In this document: piece after piece, positions 45,218 through 53,543 of the stretch
Layout of the letters: each line of letters starts with the position of its first letter
How positions within the stretch are numbered: the first letter of the stretch is position 1
Origin: Desulfobacterales bacterium
GTDB taxonomy: Bacteria; Desulfobacterota; Desulfobacteria; Desulfobacterales; UBA11574
Direction: 5' to 3'
NCBI GenBank assembly: GCA_030145345.1
Contig: JAQYVT010000008.1
Span: forward strand, 1-62,816
Length of the DNA: 62,816 nt
The notes under the pieces: model-generated
Seen by the model: only the letters and a program-made list of their open reading frames with translations
Databases searched by the model: none
Told to the model about the DNA's origin: nothing
Program-made: the position numbers and the translations under genes

Positions 45218-46651
45218 TCATATCGCCGGGCGGTCTTTTGTCCTAAAGTTTTCTTTCTGCAACCCCAGCCGTTTCATCTTGTTATAAAACGACCGGGTAT
45301 GGATCCCGGCAATCTTGGCTGCCTGGCCCACCCGCCCCCTTGTTTCCCCCAGCACCATTTCAAGGTACAAACGCTCGGTCTGATCCACCACCTCTTGGCA
45401 AACCTCCGGAAGTGTCTTATTCTTCCAAGATTCCATCACCATTTCATCAGGATTAACCAGCCCCTTTGATAAGTGAGCGGGTTCATGAAAAATATAAGGT
45501 AAATCTTTCAGTGAAATTTTTTCGGTCTGGCACAAAAGCATGGCCCGCTCGATCACGTTCATCAGTTCCCGGACATTACCGGGCCAATCATACTGGCATA
45601 GGGCTTTCATCGCTGCTTCTGTCACCGCTATGACATCCTTACCGATCTTTTGCTGGTAAAGTTCAATGAACCGATGGGTCATGGCGGGAATATCTTCTTT
45701 ATGCTTCCGAAGCGGGGGAAGGGTAAGCATAATCACGCTGAGGCGGTAATAAAGATCTTTACGAAAGTTTCCGTTTTCTACAAGATCTTCCAGGTTCTGA
45801 TTGGTCGCTGCAATAACACGTATATCAACCCAGAGGGGACGCTCGCTTCCCAGGGGTTGCACTTCATAATCTTGGAGAACGCGCAACAGTTTGGCTTGAA
45901 GGTGAAGGGGCATTTCGCCGATTTCGTCCAAAAAAATGGTGCCGCCATGGGCCATTTCAAAAGCCCCCCGTCGGGATCGGATAGCGCCGGTAAACGCTCC
46001 CTGCTCATGTCCGAAAAGCTCACTTTCCAGAAGATGTTCGGACAACGCTGCCGTGTTTACGGCGACAAACGGCCCGGCGGATCGGGGACTTTCGGAATGA
46101 ATGGCCTTGGCCAGGTGCTCTTTGCCGACGCCGGTTTCTCCCAAGAGCAGCAGCGGAGAATGGCTGGGAATGATTTTCCAGACCTCTTCCATAAAGATCT
46201 GCATGGACTTGCTTTCTGAAGTAAAATCAATGATTCTTGGAGATGTATGGCCTCTTGCATTCAAGCGGTTTTTCTGGATGAACTGGCGTCGGGATTCCAC
46301 GGTGGATTCGATAGCCTCAATCAAGCTCTTTCTGGATATGCCGCTATACAGCACCACATCCGCGCCGGCGGCCACCAGTTTGGCGTGCTCCTCGGATGAA
46401 TCACTGTCATGAAGAACAACCGCGGTGGGCGTTTCGGGGAGTTCATTGAGCATTGAAATGCTGTATTCGGTTTTGGGCGGAATGAGTGATTCACTGATGA
46501 CAATGATATCACCGCAGCTACGGATCACATTCTGCCATGAAGTCTTCACATGGCTGCAGCTTTCTATTCTAATTTCGGCCCCTTGAAAACGCTCTTCCAC
46601 GTATTTTTGCAGGCTTTTGTTCTTGATCGCCAAAACCAACCGTATCAGCAT
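45218..46651 (-). CDS. Sigma-54-dependent transcriptional activator (NtrC family) with degenerate receiver
   Basis: A 477-residue enhancer-binding protein. The N-terminal 130 residues fold like a receiver but lack the acceptor Asp (DIIVISESLIPP). The AAA+ core has Walker A GETGVGKEHLAKAIH, the sigma-54 loop ELFGHEQGAFTGA and Walker B GGTIFLDEIGEM; a Fis-type HTH ends the chain (VGQAAKIAGIHTRSFYNKMK). It is divergent from the SpeD-like operon, which has a -24/-12 promoter and two upstream repeats, so it very likely activates that operon. AGGAG precedes the ATG. Confidence 0.93.
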   Translation of the reverse strand: MLIRLVLAIKNKSLQKYVEERFQGAEIRIESCSHVKTSWQNVIRSCGDIIVISESLIPPKTEYSISMLNELPETPTAVVLHDSDSSEEHAKLVAAGADVVLYSGISRKSLIEAIESTVESRRQFIQKNRLNARGHTSPRIIDFTSESKSMQIFMEEVWKIIPSHSPLLLLGETGVGKEHLAKAIHSESPRSAGPFVAVNTAALSEHLLESELFGHEQGAFTGAIRSRRGAFEMAHGGTIFLDEIGEMPLHLQAKLLRVLQDYEVQPLGSERPLWVDIRVIAATNQNLEDLVENGNFRKDLYYRLSVIMLTLPPLRKHKEDIPAMTHRFIELYQQKIGKDVIAVTEAAMKALCQYDWPGNVRELMNVIERAMLLCQTEKISLKDLPYIFHEPAHLSKGLVNPDEMVMESWKNKTLPEVCQEVVDQTERLYLEMVLGETRGRVGQAAKIAGIHTRSFYNKMKRLGLQKENFRTKDRPAI

Positions 46652-46862
46652 GGGGTCGATCTCCTAATAAAAGAATTCAAATACCGATTTTTAATCCTTC
46701 ATATGATATGGGCTCACGGTTTTCAAGTATATTCTTTAATAATTTAATTTATTAATAATACCTATGATTTGTGGCTAATTTTCAGCACGTCAAAAGACAT
46801 TTTTTGGGCAAACAGGCATCAACGAAGAATGATTTAAGACAATTTTGCCGGCCAATATTTCA

Positions 46863-46874
46863 GCATATTAATGC
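46863..46874. promoter_or_regulatory. Candidate enhancer site 1
   Basis: GCATATTAATGC, a near-palindrome, repeats exactly at 46921-46932, 58 bases on. Centre about -176 from the predicted start. Confidence 0.55.
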
Positions 46875-46920
46875 ACATTATTGTTTTTGGGAATAAATTT
46901 GCTCATTTTTATTAAAATCG

Positions 46921-46932
46921 GCATATTAATGC
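46921..46932. promoter_or_regulatory. Candidate enhancer site 2
   Basis: Second exact GCATATTAATGC, about -118 from the predicted start, in range for an NtrC-type activator. An AT-rich stretch (AATCAATAATTAC, 46980-46992) between it and the promoter resembles an IHF site with one mismatch. Confidence 0.55.
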
Positions 46933-47016
46933 CTAATTTTATGGACCGTTTAAGGTTTCTGCTGAAAAACTTATAAATTAATCAATAATTACTATCTGTT
47001 ATCCGCATTTGTGGTG

Positions 47017-47034
47017 TTGGCATAAAATATGCTT
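47017..47034 (+). promoter_or_regulatory. Sigma-54 (-24/-12) promoter of the SpeD-like operon
   Basis: TTGGCATAAAATATGCTT has GG and GC exactly ten bases apart, matching the TGGCAC-N5-TTGCW layout. It faces the operon and leaves a leader of about 90 bases. Confidence 0.8.
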
Positions 47035-47133
47035 AAGCGTTATCGATTTTGATATCGAAAAAAATCTTCGTTTAGGTCGATTACGAACTTAACACGGTCA
47101 GAAAAAAATTAGAATATAAGGAGAAAACTTTTA

Positions 47134-47559
47134 ATGAATCAAGTTGCGATGATACAAAATCCTTCAGAATCAGAGTCCATTGAGCAGATGTTGGCGCCGG
47201 ATCTTCAGCCGTTCTGGGGGATCGCCGCGGCCATCGATATTTACAACTGCGACCCGGATAAAATCCGGGACCATAAAACCATTCGCAGGTTCGTGGTCGA
47301 GTTGTGTGATTTCATCGAAATGAAACGCTTCGGGGAGACCCAGATCGTCCACTTCGGTGAAGACGAACGCGTAGCAGGCTATTCGATGGTCCAGCTGATC
47401 GAGACTTCTCTAATTTCGGCCCATTTTGCCAATCTCACCCATACAACCTATCTGGATGTATTCAGCTGTAAGCCTTATGATCCGGAAAAGGTCCGGAATT
47501 TTGCCCAGAACTTTTTCGGCGGAAGCCACAGCATTCTAAACGTAACTTTGAGGCGTTAA
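47134..47559 (+). CDS. SpeD-like pyruvoyl decarboxylase (divergent S-adenosylmethionine decarboxylase family)
   Basis: A 141-residue proenzyme. The residues forming and using the pyruvoyl group are present at family spacing: S92, H97 (five on) and C112 (fifteen on), in ETSLISAHF and YLDVFSC. The residue before the cleavage serine is Thr rather than Glu, and the usual HTWPE after the histidine reads HFANL, so the Glu expected to contact the SAM ribose is missing. The substrate may therefore be SAM or another amino acid such as arginine or ornithine. No spermidine synthase is in the window. First gene of the operon, AAGGAG upstream, one base before the next gene. Confidence 0.8.
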   Translation: MNQVAMIQNPSESESIEQMLAPDLQPFWGIAAAIDIYNCDPDKIRDHKTIRRFVVELCDFIEMKRFGETQIVHFGEDERVAGYSMVQLIETSLISAHFANLTHTTYLDVFSCKPYDPEKVRNFAQNFFGGSHSILNVTLRR

Positions 47560-47560
47560 T

Positions 47561-48529
47561 ATGGATTCGGTGCGCGTATTTCAAGATCCTGATGTTTGTC
47601 AAGAGCTATGGGAACGATTTTGGCCAAAGGCGTGTATTTTCGATCTGTGGCCGGTTAGAGCCTGTTTTATGAAACACTACCAGCGCCCGCCGTATTTTAT
47701 TTTGGTGGACGGAGGTTACCGGGAATCTCGTCTTTTGGCCCTTTCCTGGATCGAAGAGGAAGGGGTCTTCGGCCACTTCCCGGGAGAAACATGGCAGGGA
47801 AAGACCTGGCTCGAGCAGAATAAAATCACTGGAACCGGAAGACAATCCCTTCAAAAACTGATGGACAACTTGCCGGAAAAGTGTTTCATTCGTTATATTG
47901 ACGGGGATTTTCTTCCCTCTTGGGGACGACCGGTTTCCATAGATGAGATCGGCTATCTCTTTTTTCCGAAACAGTATAACTTTTCATTTGAAAATTACAA
48001 AAGCGAGTTTTCAAGAAAATCCCGCAAGAAGATAGAGCGGGAAATAAATCAACTTCATGCGCAAAAAGTCGAATTTCGTCACAACCACATGGCCGATATA
48101 AGCCGGATGTTTGAGATGAACCTTTCGGCGTTCGGAGATATGTCATATTTTTATGACCGCCGGTTTTTCAATGCTTTTGTCGATCTTGTCACCTTGCTCG
48201 ATCAAAAGAATCTTCTTCGGGTGACGTCGGTAACCATCGGCGGCCGGTTGGCTGCCGTGGATGTGGGCGCCCTATGGAAAAACACCTATACGGTCATGGC
48301 CGGCGGGACAGATCCCGACTTTCCCGGCGTTGCCAAACTGATTAATTTTCATCATATCGAATGGGCATGTCGCCAGGGCCTGGCAGCCGTAGATTTTCTC
48401 TGCGGCGATTTCAACTGGAAGACGAAATTCCGTTTGCACCCGCGTCCCTTATATAAAATATGCTCACCGGAAGTTGATGCCCCAGTCGAATTTCATACCA
48501 AAGAGAGGATGCTGGGCTGTGCGGTCTGA
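47561..48529 (+). CDS. GNAT/FemAB-like acyltransferase (CelD/BcsL-like)
   Basis: A 322-residue protein of the Acetyltransf_6 type. The acyl-CoA binding half runs from about residue 140: FENYKSEFSRKSRKKIEREI, FFNAFVDLVTLLDQKNLLRV, RLAAVDVGALWKNTYTVMAG and FLCGDFNWKTKFRLHPRPLY. Proteins of this type N-acylate amines or amino-compounds; FemAB relatives use aminoacyl-tRNA. In this operon an amine product of the decarboxylases is a plausible acceptor. It is one base after the SpeD-like gene and overlaps the ATP-grasp gene by 11 bases. Confidence 0.75.
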   Translation: MDSVRVFQDPDVCQELWERFWPKACIFDLWPVRACFMKHYQRPPYFILVDGGYRESRLLALSWIEEEGVFGHFPGETWQGKTWLEQNKITGTGRQSLQKLMDNLPEKCFIRYIDGDFLPSWGRPVSIDEIGYLFFPKQYNFSFENYKSEFSRKSRKKIEREINQLHAQKVEFRHNHMADISRMFEMNLSAFGDMSYFYDRRFFNAFVDLVTLLDQKNLLRVTSVTIGGRLAAVDVGALWKNTYTVMAGGTDPDFPGVAKLINFHHIEWACRQGLAAVDFLCGDFNWKTKFRLHPRPLYKICSPEVDAPVEFHTKERMLGCAV

Positions 48530-49790
48530 GACGCGTGTGATCGTGGTGGGTACGACCCCTGATTATATTGACTGGATCCGGCGGACGTGTCCCGAAAGAG
48601 CCCTTTTCATCACCGATCCAATTGCTCGATCCAATGCAAGGGAGCCGGTCCCCGCACCCCATGAAGAGGTCCAGTGCCAACTGGCCGATGGCGAACACGT
48701 CCGGACGGCGGTGGTACGCCACTTGAAACGTTGGGGCATCCGGGTGAACGGCGTCGCCTGCTTTGACTGCGAATCAATGGCCTTGGCAGCGTTGCTCGCT
48801 CAGGATTTTTCGGCAGATTTTCCGTCTTCATCCGCCGTCAACAACTGCCGGGACAAGCTCATCTCAAAAATTCTCTGGCAGCAGAACGGAATCTTAAGCC
48901 CTCGAATTGCGCCGGTCCGTCACGTGGAAGACGCAACCGCTTTTTTTTCAGCCCTTGGCGGGGATTGCGTGCTCAAGCCGCTTTCCGGAAGTGGGAGCGA
49001 ACTGGTTTTTCTTTGCAGAACCGAACAAGAATGTCGCCGGGCATTCACCGTGATTCAAGACGGTCTGCAACAGCGAAAAAATCACCGCCTTTACAAGGGC
49101 GTTTCCGGAGATTCGCCCCCAATAATTGCCGAAGCGTTCGTCGATGCACCCGAGTTTAGCTGTGATTTTTTCCTGGACGATGATGTGGTTACCCTTATCC
49201 GCCTGGCGCGCAAAATCCCTTCATCCGACGGACCGTTCGGCACTACCATGGGGTATGAGCTTGTCGACGCCCTGCCCCAAGAAATCGATCTTGGAAGATT
49301 TTGTGGTTATCTGGCCCAGGGAGCCGGTGCCCTTGGAATTAAAAGATCCATCTGTATGGTCGATTTTATGGTTGACAACGGCAAAATTGTTTTCCTTGAA
49401 ATTGCGCCCCGACCGGGAGGTGACTGTCTTCCGGCGCTGATCCGCAGCGCACTTCAATTGGATATCCTCGCCCTGACCCTTGACGTGGCCCAGAAGCGTC
49501 CCCTGCGTATCGGCCCGTTCCGGCCGTCCCAGCCCGTTGTGGGCTTGCGGATCCATGCCTGTCAGGGCGGTATTTTCAGACGCATCAACTGGGCGGCGAT
49601 ACAAGGAAACCCCCGGATCAAAGAAATCAATGTCGTGCGGCACGCCGGTGATATCGTCCGCATGCCCCCCGAAGATTACGAATCTTTCATTCTGGGAAAC
49701 ATCATTTTCATTCCTGAATACGGAACGGATCTCAGGAACGAATGCCGGCGGCTCTTGGACAGCCTCGCCGTGGAGATTGAATCGACATGA
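48519..49790 (+). CDS. ATP-grasp ligase (carboxylate-amine type)
   Basis: About 423 residues with an ATP-grasp fold: NNCRDKLISKILWQQNGI and CVLKPLSGSGSELVF (ATP-binding Lys and loop), FVDAPEFSCDFFLDDD, and the metal-binding VFLEIAPRPGGDCLPALI. The family joins a carboxylate to an amine through an acyl phosphate, so a peptide- or amide-bond step is expected. GTG at 48519 is chosen because AGAGAGGA lies nine bases upstream; an earlier frame opening (48474) would overlap more. It overlaps the next gene by four bases (ATGA). Confidence 0.85.
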   Translation: MRSETRVIVVGTTPDYIDWIRRTCPERALFITDPIARSNAREPVPAPHEEVQCQLADGEHVRTAVVRHLKRWGIRVNGVACFDCESMALAALLAQDFSADFPSSSAVNNCRDKLISKILWQQNGILSPRIAPVRHVEDATAFFSALGGDCVLKPLSGSGSELVFLCRTEQECRRAFTVIQDGLQQRKNHRLYKGVSGDSPPIIAEAFVDAPEFSCDFFLDDDVVTLIRLARKIPSSDGPFGTTMGYELVDALPQEIDLGRFCGYLAQGAGALGIKRSICMVDFMVDNGKIVFLEIAPRPGGDCLPALIRSALQLDILALTLDVAQKRPLRIGPFRPSQPVVGLRIHACQGGIFRRINWAAIQGNPRIKEINVVRHAGDIVRMPPEDYESFILGNIIFIPEYGTDLRNECRRLLDSLAVEIEST

Positions 49791-51085
49791 CTTACGTAAC
49801 CACCCAAAACGATACCACATCCATACATACTGAAGAAATGCCGTTCCTTCCGCCCGAGGAACTGATTCCCTTTGTGGAACACTATTTCCGCCGTCGGGAA
49901 GCCTATCTGCAACAACTTAAAAGCCACCCCTCTTTCTTATACGTCTTGGAGCCAAACGTATTGATTCAGCGGGCCGATCAGTTTCGGACAGCCTTTCGCA
50001 GCGTACTGTCCGACTCGGCCTTCTATTATGCCGTCAAAAGCAACAATCATCCCGAAGTCGCTCGAACCCTTTTGAAATCAGGTTTCGGGCTGGATGTGTC
50101 CAGCGGTTTGGAGTTGCAGATGGCCCTCGATTTGAACGCCAAGGAAATTATTTTCAGCGGACCCGGTAAAACGCCCGGGGAGCTGGCGTTGGCTGCACGA
50201 AACAGCAGCCGGGTGACGGTACTTCTGGACAGTTTCAACGAACTGCATCGATTGGAAACGGTTGCCGCATCCACAAAAACAAAGGTGCGCGCCGGTGTGC
50301 GACTGACCACCAATCCCAACGGCTTGTGGCGAAAGTTCGGAATACCCCCGGATCAATTCATCGAATTCTGGCGAACCGCCCGGACATGTTCCCATGTATC
50401 TCTAAAAGGAATTCAGTTTCATAACAGCTGGAATCTAACGGCAACCGCCCAAAAGGATTTCATCGGATTTTTGGGCAAGTTGCTGTTCGGGATGCCGGAT
50501 AATCTCAACGAGAACCTGACATTTATCGACGTTGGCGGCGGGTACTGGCCGAAGCAGGGCGAATGGCTTCACCCTCCAGCAGGGCTACCAGCGATGCTTC
50601 AGAAGATGGGTCAGCGTACCCCCGATGTCCCAACGGCTCACTACCGATGTCCCGCCGAACCCATTGAAGTTTTTGCTCAAAAAATCGGCCAGGCCATACA
50701 ACGCCATATCTTTCCCGTGACGGCGTGCAGAATTTTCTTTGAACCCGGCCGATGGATCTGCAACGATTCAATGCACCTGCTCATGACCGTAATCGACCAA
50801 AAGGGAACGGATCTGGTCATCACGGATGCCGGCACCAACGCCATCGGCTGGGAACGTTTTGAAACCGATTATTTTCCCGTCCTGAATTTGACGCGGCCGG
50901 CCGTGACAGAAAAGCCCTGCTACATCCTCGGTTCTTTGTGCACCCCCCATGACGTATGGGGATACAGCTATTTCGGACAAGACATACGTGTGGGCGACGT
51001 GCTCATGATCCCGACCCAGGGCGCCTATACTTACAGCCTTCGGCAGAATTTCATTAAGCCCATCCCCAAGGTCGTGATCCTGTAG
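49787..51085 (+). CDS. Fold-III PLP-dependent decarboxylase (Orn/DAP/carboxynorspermidine decarboxylase-like)
   Basis: A 432-residue alanine-racemase-fold decarboxylase. PLP lysine K84 in YAVKSNNHPE; GLDVSSGLELQMAL, IQFHNSWN, DVGGGYW, FFEPGRWI (EPGR phosphate motif) and the catalytic Cys in GSLCTPHDVWG are present. The specificity helix does not match a well-known subgroup, so the substrate could be ornithine, diaminopimelate, lysine or a conjugate made by the ATP-grasp enzyme. Last gene of the operon. Confidence 0.85.
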   Translation: MTYVTTQNDTTSIHTEEMPFLPPEELIPFVEHYFRRREAYLQQLKSHPSFLYVLEPNVLIQRADQFRTAFRSVLSDSAFYYAVKSNNHPEVARTLLKSGFGLDVSSGLELQMALDLNAKEIIFSGPGKTPGELALAARNSSRVTVLLDSFNELHRLETVAASTKTKVRAGVRLTTNPNGLWRKFGIPPDQFIEFWRTARTCSHVSLKGIQFHNSWNLTATAQKDFIGFLGKLLFGMPDNLNENLTFIDVGGGYWPKQGEWLHPPAGLPAMLQKMGQRTPDVPTAHYRCPAEPIEVFAQKIGQAIQRHIFPVTACRIFFEPGRWICNDSMHLLMTVIDQKGTDLVITDAGTNAIGWERFETDYFPVLNLTRPAVTEKPCYILGSLCTPHDVWGYSYFGQDIRVGDVLMIPTQGAYTYSLRQNFIKPIPKVVIL

Positions 51086-51119
51086 TCGGCACGCCGGGGG
51101 TTAACACGGAGTGTCCCGA

Positions 51120-52145
51120 CTAAACCCGATAAACCATAAGGTTTTCATTGCGGCCTTTCACCCGGGTTGGGGGGAGGGGGATCAGGCCATAGTCTTGGGT
51201 GAGATGCTGGAAAGTCTGATGGCTGATTAAAATATCGGCATCGTATTTTTTACACAAATCAGCTACCCGGGATGCCACGTTGACGGTGTCACCGACCAGG
51301 CAGTAGGTTTGACGTTCCGTCGACCCGACGACACCGGCCAGGGCGGGGCCCGAGTGTATGCCGATGCCGTGGTGAAACGGGAATTGTTCAAGACTCTGAA
51401 ACCCGGCGTTCAGGTCCGTCAAGGCCCGGCGCATTTCCAAAGCGGCCTGAACAGCCTTGTCCGGATGATGATCATCCTGAAAGGGAGCGCCAAAGACGGC
51501 CTCTATCTCATCCCCCACGTACTGGAGAACCACCCCGCCGAATCGGTGTATTATATCGGTCATGGACGAATAGTACTCATTGATCCGGGCGAAAACCACC
51601 TGGGGGTGATTCTGCTCGGCAAAACCGGTGAAGTTGCGCAGGTCCGAAAAAAGCAAGGTCACATCTTTCATCTCGCCGTCCATCTTGATCCGGTCGCTCA
51701 AGATCAGTTCGGCCACTGACGGGTGAACATGCCGCCCGAAGGCGTCCTCAACCTTCTGACGCATCATCTTCAAGGTCAAGTGGGTTTTGACCCGTGCCTG
51801 GACAATGGGGGGACTGAAAGGCTTGGTGATGTAATCCACGGCCCCGATCTCCAACCCTTTGGTTTCGTCTGATTCATCGGATTTGGCCGTAACGAAGATG
51901 ATGGGAATGTCCCGGGTTTGGGGATCGGCTTTGAGTCGGCGGCAGACCTCGTACCCGTCCATATTCGGCATCATAACATCCAGTAGAATTAGATCGGGAC
52001 GGCGCGTTTTGATATCTTCCAGGGCCGATTCGCCATCCATGGCCACACTGACCTTATAATCGTCCGCGAGTGTTTCCACCAGAATATCGATATTGGCTTC
52101 GGTATCGTCCACTACCATTATCCGCATGTTGGAGAATTGAGTCAT
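51120..52145 (-). CDS. Response regulator with class III adenylate/guanylate cyclase domain
   Basis: A 341-residue two-domain protein. Receiver with phospho-Asp D56 ([14 protein letters not shown]) and a C-terminal cyclase domain whose metal Asp residues are D168 ([12 protein letters not shown]) and D212 ([12 protein letters not shown]), plus catalytic N289 and R293 ([10 protein letters not shown]). The residues that usually select the base are unusual: Q208 where Lys is common and T280 where Asp is common. It would make cAMP or another cyclic nucleotide when phosphorylated. It converges on the SpeD-like operon. Confidence 0.88.
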   Translation of the reverse strand: MTQFSNMRIMVVDDTEANIDILVETLADDYKVSVAMDGESALEDIKTRRPDLILLDVMMPNMDGYEVCRRLKADPQTRDIPIIFVTAKSDESDETKGLEIGAVDYITKPFSPPIVQARVKTHLTLKMMRQKVEDAFGRHVHPSVAELILSDRIKMDGEMKDVTLLFSDLRNFTGFAEQNHPQVVFARINEYYSSMTDIIHRFGGVVLQYVGDEIEAVFGAPFQDDHHPDKAVQAALEMRRALTDLNAGFQSLEQFPFHHGIGIHSGPALAGVVGSTERQTYCLVGDTVNVASRVADLCKKYDADILISHQTFQHLTQDYGLIPLPPTRVKGRNENLMVYRV

Positions 52146-52248
52146 ATTCCGATTCCTAATGTTTTAATTTATCGATGATTTGCGATATCAGTTCTTGGGC
52201 GGTTTTAAATTTGGTTCTTCTCCAATTTAGTTGGAAAAGAGGGTTCGA

Positions 52249-52273
52249 GGATTCAAGGGGTCAAGGGTCCAAG
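52249..52273 (+). repeat. 25-bp terminal inverted repeat, left
   Basis: GGATTCAAGGGGTCAAGGGT-CCAAG; the complement of 52530-52554 with one mismatch (24 of 25). Confidence 0.75.
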
Positions 52274-52512
52274 CGTTTGTTATCCAATGATTTTATCAGC
52301 GCTTTGAGCATCCTTTCAACTTCTTCTGTATCATCCTTGAGAGCCTTTAAATTTTCTTTATTTATATAATTTAAATCACCTGAAAGCAGGACCTGGGTCT
52401 CCAATTCGCAAACAGAACCCTAGGCAATATATAATGACCTCAAGTCGTCTTCAGTTGTCTTCCTGCCATATCCTTCTGCTTTTGCCAAACTTTCAGATCT
52501 CTTTAATTCTTA
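52261..52512 (-). pseudogene. Broken four-helix-bundle protein gene (IVP/avd-like, TIGR02436 family)
   Basis: The minus strand reads AKAEGYGRKTTEDDLRSLYI then A-stop-GSVCELETQVLLSGDLNY and INKENLKALKDDTEEVERML to a stop at 52261. This matches the C-terminal two thirds of the four-helix-bundle family (AEGYGRxT...RSLYIAyGSvcELETQ). A TAG at 52420-52422 replaces the expected Tyr, and the N-terminus is missing. It sits inside the 25-bp inverted repeats. The rest of the 52146-52646 gap shows nothing. Confidence 0.65.
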
Positions 52513-52529
52513 AGCATTTCACTCGAATC

Positions 52530-52554
52530 CTTGGATCCTTGACCCCTTGAATCC
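52530..52554 (-). repeat. 25-bp terminal inverted repeat, right
   Basis: Pairs with 52249-52273; the two enclose the four-helix-bundle pseudogene in a 306-bp unit. Confidence 0.75.
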
Positions 52555-52646
52555 TTTCAAAATCATCCACTCTTTTGGAGATGATTCTTTATATTTAAGG
52601 TGGAAAACAATGAAGCAAAGAAAAGCGGGTTTAAGTTAAAGATCTG

Positions 52647-53543
52647 CTATGGTTGATCGCATGCCGAAGCGGTCTGAAAGAGTTTTTTGGCCTGATAAGA
52701 ACTGCGTACGAACGGACCGCTTGCAACTTCTGTAAAACCCATATCAAGAGCGATTTTACGCCAGTCCGAAAATTCCTCCGGTGGTAAAAAGCGGTCAACG
52801 GACAGGTGCGCTTGGGTGGGTTGAAGGTATTGACCCAGGGTCAGCAATCGGCACCCTGCCTCAAAAAGATCTTCAAGTGTGTTATGGATCTCTTGGGGAA
52901 GTTCTCCAAGGCCGAGCATCAGGCCCGACTTGGTTATGACGTTGGGAGTGTCCGTGACCACCTGTTTTAAAAGGTCGAGGGAACGCCCGTAGATGGCTTC
53001 CGGCCGGACACTATCATAAAGACGCGGGACAGTCTCTATGTTGTGATTCAAAACATCAGGGTGAACCCCAAGGATACTTCTGACAGCATCTTGGTCCCCT
53101 TTAAAATCGGGAATTAACAACTCGATTCGGACATCCGGAACCCGCTGCCGGATCTCATTTACAGTCCGGACAAAAAATGAGGCGCCGCCGTCCGGAAGAT
53201 CGTCCCGGGTCACCGAAGTGATGACCGCATAGTCAATCTGCAGATTTTGAGCGGTTTTGGCAATCCTGGCAGGTTCATCAGGATCCGGAGGGCTGTCCGG
53301 GCCGTGGGCGACTGCGCAGAATCGACACTTGCGCGTGCAGCGATCCCCCATAATCATGAAGGTCGCGGTTTTTCGGGAAAAACACTCCCATATATTGGGG
53401 CATTGCGCCGCCTGACAAACGGTATGAATGTGTTCTTTGTTTAACAGGGCGCTGAACTTTTCGTGAACGGATCCTGGCGGAATCCTCTGTTTGAGCCAGG
53501 GGGGTTTTTTAAGCCGCTTGTTTGATTTTGGGCGCTGAATCAT
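52647..53543 (-). CDS. lipA: Lipoyl synthase
   Basis: Radical SAM sulfur-insertion enzyme making lipoyl groups on octanoylated proteins. Auxiliary cluster cysteines are in CQAAQCPNIWEC, and the SAM cluster in CTRKCRFCAVAHG (CxxxCxxC). TSVTRDDLPDGGASFFV and MLGLGELPQEI are also typical. The ATG at 53543 overlaps the lipB stop by one base (TGATG); a frame opening upstream extends into lipB. Confidence 0.97.
   Translation of the reverse strand: MIQRPKSNKRLKKPPWLKQRIPPGSVHEKFSALLNKEHIHTVCQAAQCPNIWECFSRKTATFMIMGDRCTRKCRFCAVAHGPDSPPDPDEPARIAKTAQNLQIDYAVITSVTRDDLPDGGASFFVRTVNEIRQRVPDVRIELLIPDFKGDQDAVRSILGVHPDVLNHNIETVPRLYDSVRPEAIYGRSLDLLKQVVTDTPNVITKSGLMLGLGELPQEIHNTLEDLFEAGCRLLTLGQYLQPTQAHLSVDRFLPPEEFSDWRKIALDMGFTEVASGPFVRSSYQAKKLFQTASACDQP

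Noticed and set aside
52175-52369. 64-codon plus-strand frame in the cyclase-lipA gap
   Set aside because: It is the complement of the four-helix-bundle pseudogene, which explains it better.
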